From positions 1 through 58,296 of IMG/VR virus record IMGVR_UViG_3300042889_002114: a stretch of DNA of 58,296 nucleotides; one strand, written 5' to 3'. Source of the stretch: a virus. The position numbers and the translations under genes are program-made. Below, in pieces: positions 34,439 through 42,524 of the stretch; the first letter of the stretch is position 1, and the number at the start of each line of letters is the position of its first letter. The notes beneath the pieces were generated by a model that was given only the letters and a program-made list of their open reading frames with translations, made no database searches and was not told the origin of the DNA.

Positions 34439-35313
34439 TGCTCGTTGAGATGGCAGTTGGCGATGCCTATGGCATTGGCTTTGAGTTCGTGGACCGGGAG
34501 AACTGGCCAGGCCCCAACGACCTCTCGCAGATGTACCAGCATCCCACTTACGCAGAACTCCTACCAGGCATGTACACCGACGACACCCAGAGGGCGCTCG
34601 CCAATGCCGAAGTGGTGCTCGCTGGCAGCTATCTCGATGTGAGGGCCTACGCGGAAGCCTATGTCAATGCCTACCAGCGTGACCCCCGTGAGGGCTATTC
34701 TAGACGCTATCAGGAGTACTTGAAGGCTCATCCCAACGCCAAAGAGTTTCTACTGGATCTAGATCGTACTGCGGTCTCCAACGGAAGTCTCATGGGTGTG
34801 GCTCCCCTGGGTTTCATTGGAGACATCCGTGAACTCAAACTGGCTGCGATGATCCAAGCCATTTCCACCCACAGCCCTGAGACGGCCATTCATGCTCAGG
34901 TCGTGGCCCTGACAGCTCACTACTTCCTATATGAACTCGGTGAGAAAAAGGATCTCATTGATTTCCTGCAGATCAACAGTGATGTCAGGGAATGGGACTA
35001 CATCACAACCAAGACGAGCAAGACCACCATCCGGGCCAAGAGTGTGGTGAATACAATGCTCACTGGCATCCTGATGCACGATGATCTATGTAGCCTATTG
35101 AAGTGGTCGGTTGATCTTGAGGGCGACACCGATAGCGCGGCGGCTACCTGCATGGCTATCGGTGCGGTTATGCGGCCTGCCATGAAGAATAATCTAGGGA
35201 TTGGGCCAACCACGGTGGAGCAACATTATTCACTCTATCATCCCCTCGAGGATGGCGAGTATGGCAAGTCCTACCTACTCAGTATGGACAACATGCTCCA
35301 CGATCTACTTTAG
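34438..35313 (+). CDS. ADP-ribosylglycohydrolase family protein (ARH/DraG)
   Basis: 291 residues. The metal-site motifs are present in order: GDAYG (8-12), YTDDTQ (46-51), SNGSLMG (114-120) and GDTDS (229-233). These Asp/Thr residues hold the two metal ions in ARH and DraG enzymes, which remove ADP-ribose from Arg or other groups on proteins and nucleic acids. In a phage it could reverse host ADP-ribosylation defences or regulate its own modification. The N-terminus is short; a true start upstream is blocked by the previous gene. Confidence 0.88.
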   Translation: MLVEMAVGDAYGIGFEFVDRENWPGPNDLSQMYQHPTYAELLPGMYTDDTQRALANAEVVLAGSYLDVRAYAEAYVNAYQRDPREGYSRRYQEYLKAHPNAKEFLLDLDRTAVSNGSLMGVAPLGFIGDIRELKLAAMIQAISTHSPETAIHAQVVALTAHYFLYELGEKKDLIDFLQINSDVREWDYITTKTSKTTIRAKSVVNTMLTGILMHDDLCSLLKWSVDLEGDTDSAAATCMAIGAVMRPAMKNNLGIGPTTVEQHYSLYHPLEDGEYGKSYLLSMDNMLHDLL

Positions 35314-35314
35314 G

Positions 35315-35342
35315 TAGACAAGACTGGTTCTCCAGTTATACT
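35315..35342 (+). promoter_or_regulatory. Early-type promoter (TAGACA-16-TATACT)
   Basis: TAGACA 35315-35320 and TATACT 35337-35342, with an AGGAGG site and ATG following at 35370. Confidence 0.6.
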
Positions 35343-35369
35343 GACATCAAGACAACCTAGGAGGGCTCC

Positions 35370-35849
35370 ATGGCCACGATGCACATTCTTGTTGGTCTAC
35401 CTGGTTCGGGTAAGTCCACCTGGCGCACCAAGCACCTGTTGACCAATCCTGATGCCGTCACCGTCTCGACAGATGACATGATCGAGGAGTATGCGGCCGA
35501 GAAGGGTCTGACCTATTCGGAGGCTTGGGACAAGGTTGACATGAAGTCGTTCAACACCCGCTTCAAGTATGCCATCAAGGCCGCTGTCGACGCTGGCCGG
35601 GACATCATCATCGACCGCACCAACATGGGTGTGAAGGCTCGGCGTGAACTCTTGAAGCACCTGACCGAGGACTACGATGCTCACGCCGTGGTGTTCGTGG
35701 TCACTGACGCCGTGCTCAAGGAACGGCTGAAGACTCGTGCTGAAAAGACGGGTAAGGTCATTCCTGAATTTGTGCTGAAGAGCATGGCCAACAACTACGT
35801 CGCCCCCACCCGTGAAGAGGGCTTCACGAGTGTTACCTACGTTCGTTAA
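35370..35849 (+). CDS. Polynucleotide kinase-like P-loop protein
   Basis: 159 residues. P-loop GLPGSGKST at 9-17, S-T-D-D at 33-36, and DRTN at 82-85, followed by the LKERLKTRAEKTGK lid region. This is the 5'-kinase module of T4 Pnkp-type enzymes, without the phosphatase domain. T4 Pnkp repairs tRNA cut by anticodon nucleases; a similar role fits a phage with a huge tRNA set, but a nucleotide or small-molecule kinase is also possible. Convergent with the next reverse gene. Confidence 0.8.
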   Translation: MATMHILVGLPGSGKSTWRTKHLLTNPDAVTVSTDDMIEEYAAEKGLTYSEAWDKVDMKSFNTRFKYAIKAAVDAGRDIIIDRTNMGVKARRELLKHLTEDYDAHAVVFVVTDAVLKERLKTRAEKTGKVIPEFVLKSMANNYVAPTREEGFTSVTYVR

Positions 35850-36622
35850 TTCTTGCTGGCGCGGAGGCCGATGCTATCGGCGCCAGCGGAATACGCTGCC
35901 GATACGTCGGTGAGTGGTCCACTCGCCCAGTCATCCTTGGTCATCCTGACCTTGTATGTCTTAGCTAGTTTGGCCCACATGGCCTGACTACCAGGTGTCT
36001 GAACACTGTCGGCATCTAGGATTACTCCCTGATCAAGAAGCCAAGCGTAGAAGGCGAAGCCATACCCTCGGCTCTGAAAGAGTGGTGAGATCCAAATATG
36101 GCCAATCTTGTAGTGGTTGGTCTGTGCATCAATGGTGGTAAGTCTCGCACTACCAACGGGCCGCCCGTTGTTTACGAAGTAGAATCGAGGACGATCCGTG
36201 CTTGAATTGGGCCAATCCTCACAGTGTATGGTCCAGTCCTTGATCTTACCAACCTGAGCGGGAATACCATCTCGGGTCCATTGCATCAGACGGGAGTCGT
36301 TGTCACCGTCGTGCTTGGGATCGAAGGGTTCAATAGTTTGTACCTCCTCGATGTCCTGCTCGTTGATGCTCTCTTTGAGTTTGGTCCCGTCAGGCCCCAT
36401 CCAGTCATCGCCACCATTGACGGTATCTTTGGCATTGGTGAAATGTCTGGCACCCTTTTGGAATGTGGGCGGGCACCCATTGGCATCGAGTACGAAGCCC
36501 ATTTTGGCAGCTTGTCTTTGAGTCTCACCTGGTTGAACATCCACCGTGGTATTCACATTGGGAACGATCTTGCCCTCTTCAAAAAGCACATCGAGGCTTG
36601 AATACAACTGCCAAATCTTCAT
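35846..36622 (-). CDS. GNAT acetyltransferase fused to a phage N-terminal domain
   Basis: 258 residues on the reverse strand. Residues 1-55 (VPNVNTTVDVQPGETQRQAAKMGF) form a segment I associate with T4-type structural or accessory proteins. The C-terminal ~130 residues contain a GNAT fold, with motif A at HIWISPLFQSRGYGFAFY. A reverse late box (GGTAAATA, 36654-36661) precedes it. Possibly a protein acetyltransferase carried or made late. Confidence 0.7.
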   Translation of the reverse strand: MKIWQLYSSLDVLFEEGKIVPNVNTTVDVQPGETQRQAAKMGFVLDANGCPPTFQKGARHFTNAKDTVNGGDDWMGPDGTKLKESINEQDIEEVQTIEPFDPKHDGDNDSRLMQWTRDGIPAQVGKIKDWTIHCEDWPNSSTDRPRFYFVNNGRPVGSARLTTIDAQTNHYKIGHIWISPLFQSRGYGFAFYAWLLDQGVILDADSVQTPGSQAMWAKLAKTYKVRMTKDDWASGPLTDVSAAYSAGADSIGLRASKN

Positions 36623-36677
36623 TCCAAACCTCGTTATCTACTGGCTTAATGTGTATTTACCACAAATAAGTAAGAGT

Positions 36678-36755
36678 GTCTCGAGGGGCGCGGTTTGCCC
36701 CACCGGAAGATCGACCATCCTGAACCAGTTCAAAAGCTACGTCGTTCCTCGAGAC
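36678..36755 (+). other. Structured region closed by a 9-bp stem
   Basis: GTCTCGAGG (36678-36686) pairs with CCTCGAGAC (36747-36755) around ~60 bases with inner short stems. It ends directly at a late promoter box, so it may be a small RNA, or the terminator of the upstream region. Confidence 0.45.
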
Positions 36756-36763
36756 TATAAATA
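36756..36763 (+). promoter_or_regulatory. Late promoter box, leaderless
   Basis: TATAAATA, with ATG 36769 five bases downstream. Confidence 0.7.
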
Positions 36764-36768
36764 CCTGT

Positions 36769-37146
36769 ATGGCACTACCTGAAGGCGTATCAATAATCCA
36801 AGAAGATGACAGGGATCAAGATGGTCTCTACGTCATTCATAGTGGATGTACGCACATTCACCCTTTCATCGTTCCAATTCTAGGCAGCATCAAACTCACA
36901 ATCATTCATGCAGTGGGTGGTCAGGATCACAGTATCAGATGTTGGTTGGGATATGAGCCACTCAATGATACTATCGCGGCCGTCATGGGCTTGGTGGAAC
37001 TGGACAGAACCCCTCTGGTCTATGAGATATTTGATGAATTGAATGCCGAGGAAGGCACGGATTCTCTACCCAGCGCCCGAACGATTTATCTCAACATTTT
37101 GAATAGACAGAATAGCCCCAACAATTATCGGCTAGTGTTCGAGTGA
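36769..37146 (+). CDS. Hypothetical protein (125 aa)
   Basis: ATG 36769 right after a late box. Alpha/beta sequence with His-rich strands (GLYVIHSGCTHIHPFIVPIL). Function unknown. A long reverse ORF downstream (37091-38266) is a shadow and not a partner. Confidence 0.55.
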   Translation: MALPEGVSIIQEDDRDQDGLYVIHSGCTHIHPFIVPILGSIKLTIIHAVGGQDHSIRCWLGYEPLNDTIAAVMGLVELDRTPLVYEIFDELNAEEGTDSLPSARTIYLNILNRQNSPNNYRLVFE

Positions 37147-37158
37147 TAACCAAATAGG

Positions 37159-37186
37159 TTGACAATAGGAGCCCTGGTGCTAGGAT
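37159..37186 (+). promoter_or_regulatory. Early-type promoter (TTGACA-16-TAGGAT)
   Basis: TTGACA 37159-37164 and TAGGAT 37181-37186, for the gene at 37214. Confidence 0.65.
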
Positions 37187-37213
37187 GATAGAAATCATTC
37201 CATTGGAGCATCC

Positions 37214-38554
37214 ATGTCTGTTTACGGTCTCAAAGAAAGCGTCGATAATCGGATTGCAACCCTTGTGGTAGCAGCTGATACGGTCGAGGAGTACGGCAAG
37301 TGGTACACGGATCTGCAGGCGCTCGAGGGTGACGAACGCCTCTTTGAGGAAGAGATTCTCAGCCAGGTCATGGCTCATCTCTTGGAGCCGGTCTACAAAG
37401 GCTTCAAGAAGCCCGTTCATGTCATCTTCCACAAGGACGAGGCACAACGTGACGCCTTCTTCGAACAACAGAAGTTGGTAGAGCAGAAGAGCAACCCCGC
37501 CCGTGACAGACAGGCTGACATGCTTCATCGTCACAAGGAAGCGGTACGAGAGGAAACCGAAAGCGACGAAGACCGGAACCGCACCATCGAGGAGCGTACG
37601 GGTCTGGACAAGGTCGATCCCTTCGATCGTCGTTCTGAAGAAGAAGTCCAGGCCGATCAGGCCATGAAGGACGAGATGAAGAAGCAACGTGCCGCCGGTA
37701 CGGTATCCAGTGACAGCTTCGCAGACCCCGACGCTATCCGCGCTCAGCGCAAAACGGATCGCCTCAAGGATGCCCTGGGTGGCAAGATGAGCGAGACGAT
37801 GGCGCGTGAACAGCTCAAGGAACTCATCGACCCCACCGATGCCAAGTATGGCGAACTCGACGGCATGACCGCTGATGAGCTCATCGACATCCTGGCTGAA
37901 CACGACATCGAAGGTGTTGAGGTCCTCCCGGATGCGGACTACAATGAGATCCGCAAGGGCATCATGGGTGATGAAACCCCGAGTGCCGATGGCGGTGATC
38001 TGCAGATTCGTGAAATCGGTGTCTCCCACAACGCCGATGGTAGCATCAATGTTGAGACTATCCGCGCTACCAAGACCGGCGGCGAGGTCGACACTGAACT
38101 GGCAGAGGCACGCCAAGAGGATTATGATCGGCGCGCCGAAGAGGCCAAGGGTGGCAAGCGATCCTTCCACCCCGACGACTTCGAGAAAGTCCTGCGTGGC
38201 GATGGACGCGGCGATGCGGTCATCAACCAAGAGGGTGACAAGGCCAACCCTGCTGGTCCGGGCCACTCGCGCCCCTCACTGAGTGACCACGCCGAGGCTG
38301 CTCGTCGGGAACACCAGGCTGCTCAGGATGCGTTGCGTCAACAGCGTGAGGACAACGAGCGCGAGGAAGCCATCCGCAATGGAAGCTTGCGTCCGACGCA
38401 GGAAGGCCAAGAGGAGACCCGCACTTCCAACACCCGTGACGTCACCCTCACTCCCAAGATGTGGGACGAGATTGATGCACTGGTCAAGGGTGGTGACTAC
38501 GCGGATGTCAGTGAAGTCATCCGCGAGGCTATTCGCGCCTACAAGGCTCGGTGA
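37214..38554 (+). CDS. Ribbon-helix-helix protein with long charged region (446 aa)
   Basis: The last ~40 residues (VTLTPKMWDEIDALVKGGDYADVSEVIREAIRAYKAR, here given in pieces: VTLTPKMWDEIDALV, DYADVSEVIREAIRAY) form a ribbon-helix-helix DNA-binding domain like CopG/ParD. The N-terminal ~75 residues are a small folded domain; the middle ~300 are very charged, mostly Glu/Asp/Arg/Lys, and probably coiled or disordered. It could be an early DNA-binding regulator or a nucleoid-type protein. Its stop overlaps the next GTG. Confidence 0.7.
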   Translation: MSVYGLKESVDNRIATLVVAADTVEEYGKWYTDLQALEGDERLFEEEILSQVMAHLLEPVYKGFKKPVHVIFHKDEAQRDAFFEQQKLVEQKSNPARDRQADMLHRHKEAVREETESDEDRNRTIEERTGLDKVDPFDRRSEEEVQADQAMKDEMKKQRAAGTVSSDSFADPDAIRAQRKTDRLKDALGGKMSETMAREQLKELIDPTDAKYGELDGMTADELIDILAEHDIEGVEVLPDADYNEIRKGIMGDETPSADGGDLQIREIGVSHNADGSINVETIRATKTGGEVDTELAEARQEDYDRRAEEAKGGKRSFHPDDFEKVLRGDGRGDAVINQEGDKANPAGPGHSRPSLSDHAEAARREHQAAQDALRQQREDNEREEAIRNGSLRPTQEGQEETRTSNTRDVTLTPKMWDEIDALVKGGDYADVSEVIREAIRAYKAR

Positions 38555-38895
38555 GCTACGCGGTATATCATATCGCTAGGTTTTACGAAGGGGAGCAGGA
38601 AACTCTCCCCTTCGTTTCTAGCCATCCTAGTCTTACTCCGGTGTATGAACTCTTTGAGAGCAACGTCACACTCCGACAGAAGTACATAGGTCTTTATGAA
38701 CACCGGGCCAGAATCACAGAACTTACGCAAAAGCGTGAGTACATGCGATCTCGTGGCTACAAGGTTGAAGAATACAGGCTTAATGAAATCGACCTAGAGA
38801 TTGGTCAGGCCGTTTTTGAAGAACAGAAGATTCACAAAGACTATGAGATGATCCGTAGACTTTGGGCCTATGAAGAGTCCGCTCTGAAACTTTAG
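38551..38895 (+). CDS. Coiled-coil hypothetical protein (114 aa)
   Basis: GTG 38551 overlaps the previous stop as GTGA. Residues about 35-95 form a continuous charged helix (LYEHRARITELTQKREYMRS) suggesting a coiled coil. Unknown function. Confidence 0.55.
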   Translation: MSYAVYHIARFYEGEQETLPFVSSHPSLTPVYELFESNVTLRQKYIGLYEHRARITELTQKREYMRSRGYKVEEYRLNEIDLEIGQAVFEEQKIHKDYEMIRRLWAYEESALKL

Positions 38896-38956
38896 TCGAT
38901 TTGAATAATGACGCCATGGGTACCGCTCATCCACTATGAAGTGGATTGGAGCACTT

Positions 38957-39583
38957 ATGTACCTCTTCCTCTTCCAGGCCCCCAAGCACGGCAACGTCTA
39001 TACCTACTATCGGTATAAGAAGTCCAACACCCGTGGTGAGTTTGATTTACGGTCCCTGCGCAAGGCCACCAAGGGCGCCGTGAAGATTTGGGGACACGGT
39101 ACCCATCCGGCGCATCTCATCCTACAGGACCATGGTTTGAGTAGAGCTCTCAACGGCCACCTTCTAGAAGTCGAAGATCCTAAGACAGCGGTTTGGATCA
39201 AACTCAACTACGACCTCTTGGGTAAATCGGGTGTCAAGTACGTCGGTGGCTTCAAAGACCTGGATGTGGAAGTCATGCGTGAGATGAGCAAGACTATCAC
39301 CGCCTTGGATGCGAAGAAGCGTGAGGTTGCTCAACACCAATGGACTGTGAACAACGCCACCGTGGCTCTGGATCGCCTCATTAGTAACTTTGGAAACGAT
39401 AACACTCACGCATATCTGAGCAAGGATACCGCAGAATCCGCCCGACAATTCTATGGTCTTCTGCGAGCTGACACGGATGTGAGGCGCCTCGAAGATCTAG
39501 ATCTTACCAACAACCTACACAATGCCAAGGTTGCGCTGGAGGACTACGTCAAGAGTTGTGGTATGGATCCAGGTGCTCGCTAA
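38957..39583 (+). CDS. Hypothetical protein (208 aa)
   Basis: ATG 38957 has GGAG seven bases before it; ATG 38936 in the same frame has no such site. The N-terminal half is alpha/beta (TKGAVKIWGHGTHPAHLIL), the C-terminal half helical. Family not recognised. Confidence 0.6.
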   Translation: MYLFLFQAPKHGNVYTYYRYKKSNTRGEFDLRSLRKATKGAVKIWGHGTHPAHLILQDHGLSRALNGHLLEVEDPKTAVWIKLNYDLLGKSGVKYVGGFKDLDVEVMREMSKTITALDAKKREVAQHQWTVNNATVALDRLISNFGNDNTHAYLSKDTAESARQFYGLLRADTDVRRLEDLDLTNNLHNAKVALEDYVKSCGMDPGAR

Positions 39584-39587
39584 ACGG

Positions 39588-39615
39588 TAGACAAATCTTC
39601 CCTATGTGTTAATCT
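39588..39615 (+). promoter_or_regulatory. Early-type promoter (TAGACA-16-TAATCT)
   Basis: TAGACA 39588-39593 and TAATCT 39610-39615, followed by GGGAGG and the TTG start at 39641. Confidence 0.55.
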
Positions 39616-39640
39616 GGCAGTTCAGTAGGGAGGCCATTGA

Positions 39641-40411
39641 TTGACAGATCTACCCACCAAACAGGAAGTTGAATCCCACGCACGCCAGGCCGTTGAACGG
39701 ATGACTGAGTGGGCCTGTAAGGAGTTTGGGTTCACGAGTTTTGATCCCATGGATCTCTACATCACATTTCAGAATAACTACTACCGGAGTAAGGGTGGTC
39801 GTGGATTCAGGGACGGCAAACAACACGCCGTTATCTCTCTGCATCTTCATCAATTCACCGCATTGAAGTCCAGAGGTCACTATGAATATGTGGCCTTTGG
39901 TGGTGATCTAGAGATCGGCAGTTTCATCCACCCCGATTGGAGGGTGAACCTGGAAGCCCTGATCGCCCATGAGGTCAGTCACGCAATTCAACATCTCCTT
40001 CCCTATTGGCCTAGCCGCTTCCAAGCAAGCGGTAAAAGTGCCAGATATGGGGACCTGGGTTTGTGGGAAGCCAATCATGGTGACTTCTTTCAAAACATCT
40101 ATCGTAAGATGCGCAAAGAATTCATTAATCACAAGCTGGAATACTACCAGTTGGGTTGCCCAGGATTGAGCTTTGAACTTGATCTCCTTCCCAGTGATGC
40201 TGTGGGAGAACGCATCGTGGGTCTGAACAATCGAGCCTATGAGGTTTTGGGTCGTCGCCCTCGTGCTCGTGTTCAAGTCTATTGGTTGCGAGACCTCAAA
40301 ACCAATGATCTAGCCACGGTATCAGCACAAGAGCTTTATGATTGGTGGCCAACCATTCTTCCCAGTCTACAAGTTGACGGCTATTCAGTTGTCACTAAAA
40401 TGACTGCATGA
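39641..40411 (+). CDS. SprT-like zinc metalloprotein
   Basis: 256 residues from TTG 39641 after GGAGG. The zinc motif is IAHEVSHAIQH (HExxH near residues 109-113), with a third His in NHGDFFQNIYRKMR about 35 residues later, as in SprT/Spartan-like proteins. The N-terminal region (ITFQNNYYRSKGG..) also fits. Such proteins cut DNA-bound or other proteins; the phage role is unknown. It overlaps the next gene as ATGA. Confidence 0.8.
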   Translation: MTDLPTKQEVESHARQAVERMTEWACKEFGFTSFDPMDLYITFQNNYYRSKGGRGFRDGKQHAVISLHLHQFTALKSRGHYEYVAFGGDLEIGSFIHPDWRVNLEALIAHEVSHAIQHLLPYWPSRFQASGKSARYGDLGLWEANHGDFFQNIYRKMRKEFINHKLEYYQLGCPGLSFELDLLPSDAVGERIVGLNNRAYEVLGRRPRARVQVYWLRDLKTNDLATVSAQELYDWWPTILPSLQVDGYSVVTKMTA

Positions 40412-40866
40412 TCCAAAAATATACCAGGGAGGATATTTGGAATATCCTCACTCGTCCCGACGATCCAAAGAACGACAGGCAGGATCGACAGAGGATGCAC
40501 ACGATTGGTAGGGCTCTCGTGGCTGTTGCCTCTCGGCGTCACCTTAGACACACGATTGAAATCACACGGGAACCCTGCGGTTTTGCCGGGCAGGAGGCCG
40601 AGCGTGGTGAGAGTATGGCTAGGTATTATACCGAGAAGGGTCGCCTAACCGACCTGCAGGTCAAATGGTGGTTGGTTCCCGACGCCAAGGGTGTTCCGAG
40701 GATCTGCAAATACTGGCGACAGCTTCTCCTAATCGCCAATGAAAAGCTTCGAGTCATGGAATATCGTAGGAGCAAATACCTACCCGATCAAATGGATCTC
40801 TTTGATTGTGATGAAGTGGTGATGGATCGTTCCGAAGCGATTGAAAGACGAAGCAATGAACGGTGA
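40408..40866 (+). CDS. Hypothetical basic protein (152 aa)
   Basis: Coupled to the SprT-like gene. Arg-rich N-terminal half, then LQVKWWLVPDAKGVPRICKY and a helical end. May bind nucleic acid. No family recognised. Confidence 0.55.
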   Translation: MIQKYTREDIWNILTRPDDPKNDRQDRQRMHTIGRALVAVASRRHLRHTIEITREPCGFAGQEAERGESMARYYTEKGRLTDLQVKWWLVPDAKGVPRICKYWRQLLLIANEKLRVMEYRRSKYLPDQMDLFDCDEVVMDRSEAIERRSNER

Positions 40867-40976
40867 TGCAGTTCTTACTGGTTGCGATCTTGTCTTTTGC
40901 GTATATGCTTTCAGGAATGGTTGAATACCAATTCGAGACTTCTTGGGAGAACAAAACGCAATGCAGGTACTCATAA
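40866..40976 (+). CDS. Tiny membrane peptide (36 aa)
   Basis: ATG 40866 overlaps the previous stop as TGATG. One hydrophobic helix (MQFLLVAILSFAYMLSGMV) and a short polar tail. It overlaps the next start. Too short to be sure, but the arrangement matches the other coupled small membrane genes here. Confidence 0.45.
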   Translation: MQFLLVAILSFAYMLSGMVEYQFETSWENKTQCRYS

Positions 40977-41389
40977 CGACGGTTCAAGCTATCAGGCCAC
41001 ATGGCGACAGCTTGAGCATCGTAACCGTGGATGGCCATGAAGTGGTGGCCAACCGCCTCGAGGACGGCAGCTTCCGTTGGACCGAGGGCGAAGTCTGCGT
41101 CTACGTTCCCGAGAACGCCATCATCCCCGAGGACGTACTCAAGGAGCGCGGCTATTGGAACGACGAAAAGAACAAGGGACTGCTCGGCGGCAGCAAAGGC
41201 AACCGTGTGAAGATGCAACGCTTCGCCGGTCACGAGTCGCGTGGGCTTCTGTTCAAAGTCGAGACCTCAGGCGAAGCCAACCCCAGCCTTTGGTTGGAGC
41301 GTGGTGAGGAAGATGTCTGGGAAGACATCGAGGTCGGTGACAATGTCAAGGATTACCTGGGCATCACAGAATACATTCCGGAGAGCTGA
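40961..41389 (+). CDS. OB-fold domain like that of DRB0094-type RNA ligases, no ligase domain
   Basis: 142 residues from ATG 40961 (TTG 40943 is an alternative). It resembles the N-terminal OB module of the DRB0094/Rnl5-like RNA ligase family: SIVTVDGHEVVANRLEDG, EGEVCVYVPENAIIPEDVL, then GGSKGNRVKMQRFAGHESRG and LLF. The catalytic ligase domain (K-x-D-G motif) is absent here and in the next gene. It may be a remnant or a stand-alone RNA-binding module. With the kinase at 35.4 kb it hints at RNA repair. Confidence 0.6.
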   Translation: MQVLITTVQAIRPHGDSLSIVTVDGHEVVANRLEDGSFRWTEGEVCVYVPENAIIPEDVLKERGYWNDEKNKGLLGGSKGNRVKMQRFAGHESRGLLFKVETSGEANPSLWLERGEEDVWEDIEVGDNVKDYLGITEYIPES

Positions 41390-41391
41390 AT

Positions 41392-41580
41392 ATGGACGAC
41401 GTAATCTACGCTGAACTCGCAGAGGTGGCACGTCACGCCATGCTTGAGCAGTCGGAGGTGGCCATCTCGGCTGCTATCATCCAGGCCTATGCGGTGCTCC
41501 GTGCGGCCAACATCACGGCTGAAATGGCTTGGCCAGGTGTGGTAGAGGCTGGTATCACGACTCCGATCACGGCCGCCTAG
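41392..41580 (+). CDS. Small helical protein (62 aa)
   Basis: ATG 41392 two bases after the previous stop, with GGAGAG before it. All-helical and Ala-rich (AELAEVARHAMLEQSEVAIS). Unknown function. Confidence 0.5.
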   Translation: MDDVIYAELAEVARHAMLEQSEVAISAAIIQAYAVLRAANITAEMAWPGVVEAGITTPITAA

Positions 41581-41581
41581 A

Positions 41582-41953
41582 ATGATCGACACAGAGCGAC
41601 AAATCGCTGTCTGCAATGTGCTGGGTTGGGGTATCGAACGCCGCCTCGATGATAGCTGGATGGTGGTCGACCGCAGCAAGGGTAGAGAGATCAACTACAC
41701 ACGATTGGGAAACAAAGGTTTCCCAAGCCGAGATACGGCGATCATGGCGTGCTGGTCATTCGTACTGAAAGAGCATGACCTCTACCTGCACAAAAAGGGT
41801 GGCATCTACCGCAAACAGGATGAGCGTCTGGTTCATGACACGGATATCACAGTCGTCAACTACGAGCACATCCACCCACACGAACGCGCTCCGGGATGCC
41901 GGACCAAATCCGAGTGGGAGACTCCTGGCCGCTTCGTGAAGATCACCCTATGA
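41582..41953 (+). CDS. Hypothetical protein (123 aa)
   Basis: Start one base after the previous stop. A compact alpha/beta protein; the C-terminal part (GGIYRKQDE.. VVNYEHIHPHER.. SEWETPGRF) looks like a small beta barrel with many aromatic and His residues. Function unknown. Overlaps the next gene as ATGA. Confidence 0.55.
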   Translation: MIDTERQIAVCNVLGWGIERRLDDSWMVVDRSKGREINYTRLGNKGFPSRDTAIMACWSFVLKEHDLYLHKKGGIYRKQDERLVHDTDITVVNYEHIHPHERAPGCRTKSEWETPGRFVKITL

Positions 41954-42399
41954 GTCGGCTGGATACTGCTCGTTCAATCCTGCAGGGTGAGACACTTCAC
42001 GCCCCACGCGGTGTTGCTGCGGTTCCCTTGTTGGTTGCTGACTATACCTGGTACAGCCTCGAGGAACTCACAAGGCGTCATGCCGCCGATGTCAGACAAA
42101 TGGCCGATGTCAGTGCCAGTATGGCATACAACCAGGCCGTGAGTGTCGCCCAGAGCATTTTACGGGCACAGGGTGGTACACATTATTATGACGCGGGCCG
42201 CAAGGAACCAGAGGAGCACCTAGGCCTCCACGTGGGTGACTACGTGACTTGGGACAATTGGTCAGGTCGAATCAAAGAACTGGACAGTTTCGGTTGGGCA
42301 TTTGTTTCTGTACGGATCAAAGAGCCTAATGGTAAGCGAGGCCATCAGGTAAGCATCCGCATCAAGAGAAACAAACTCCAGAGACTCACGCTGGACTGA
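41950..42399 (+). CDS. Hypothetical protein (149 aa)
   Basis: ATG 41950 overlaps the previous stop. The N-terminal half is helical; residues about 95-149 (LHVGDYVTWDNWSGRIKELD.. FVSVRIKEPNG) read as an SH3/KOW-like barrel. May bind nucleic acid or ribosome, but this is inference. Confidence 0.55.
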   Translation: MSRLDTARSILQGETLHAPRGVAAVPLLVADYTWYSLEELTRRHAADVRQMADVSASMAYNQAVSVAQSILRAQGGTHYYDAGRKEPEEHLGLHVGDYVTWDNWSGRIKELDSFGWAFVSVRIKEPNGKRGHQVSIRIKRNKLQRLTLD

Positions 42400-42524
42400 T
42401 GATCCTTATCACCCGAAAGCAAGGTGATACTCGTAAAGCGACCAGTTCACACCTGGGCCTAATATGGCAGCTTTTCCGCTGGTGGTATGAACTCAAGCGG
42501 AATCTTCCATCCTCTAAATATAGG
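42399..42524 (+). pseudogene. Possible truncated gene start ahead of the HNH unit
   Basis: An open frame of 42 codons starts at ATG 42399, coupled to the previous gene as TGATG, and runs in frame into the HNH gene. Its sequence (SSHLGLIWQLFRWWYELKRN) is unlike the HNH part. The HNH gene has its own late box and ATG, so this may be the head of an older gene interrupted by it, or an N-terminal extension. Confidence 0.35.
42513..42520 (+). promoter_or_regulatory. Late promoter box of the HNH gene, leaderless
   Basis: TCTAAATA with ATG four bases later (42525), the same layout as the tRNA-borne homing genes. Confidence 0.65.

Noticed and set aside
37091-38266. 391-codon reverse ORF opposite the ribbon-helix-helix gene
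   Set aside because: Antisense shadow of a highly charged protein; the forward frame has promoter, start and a recognisable domain.
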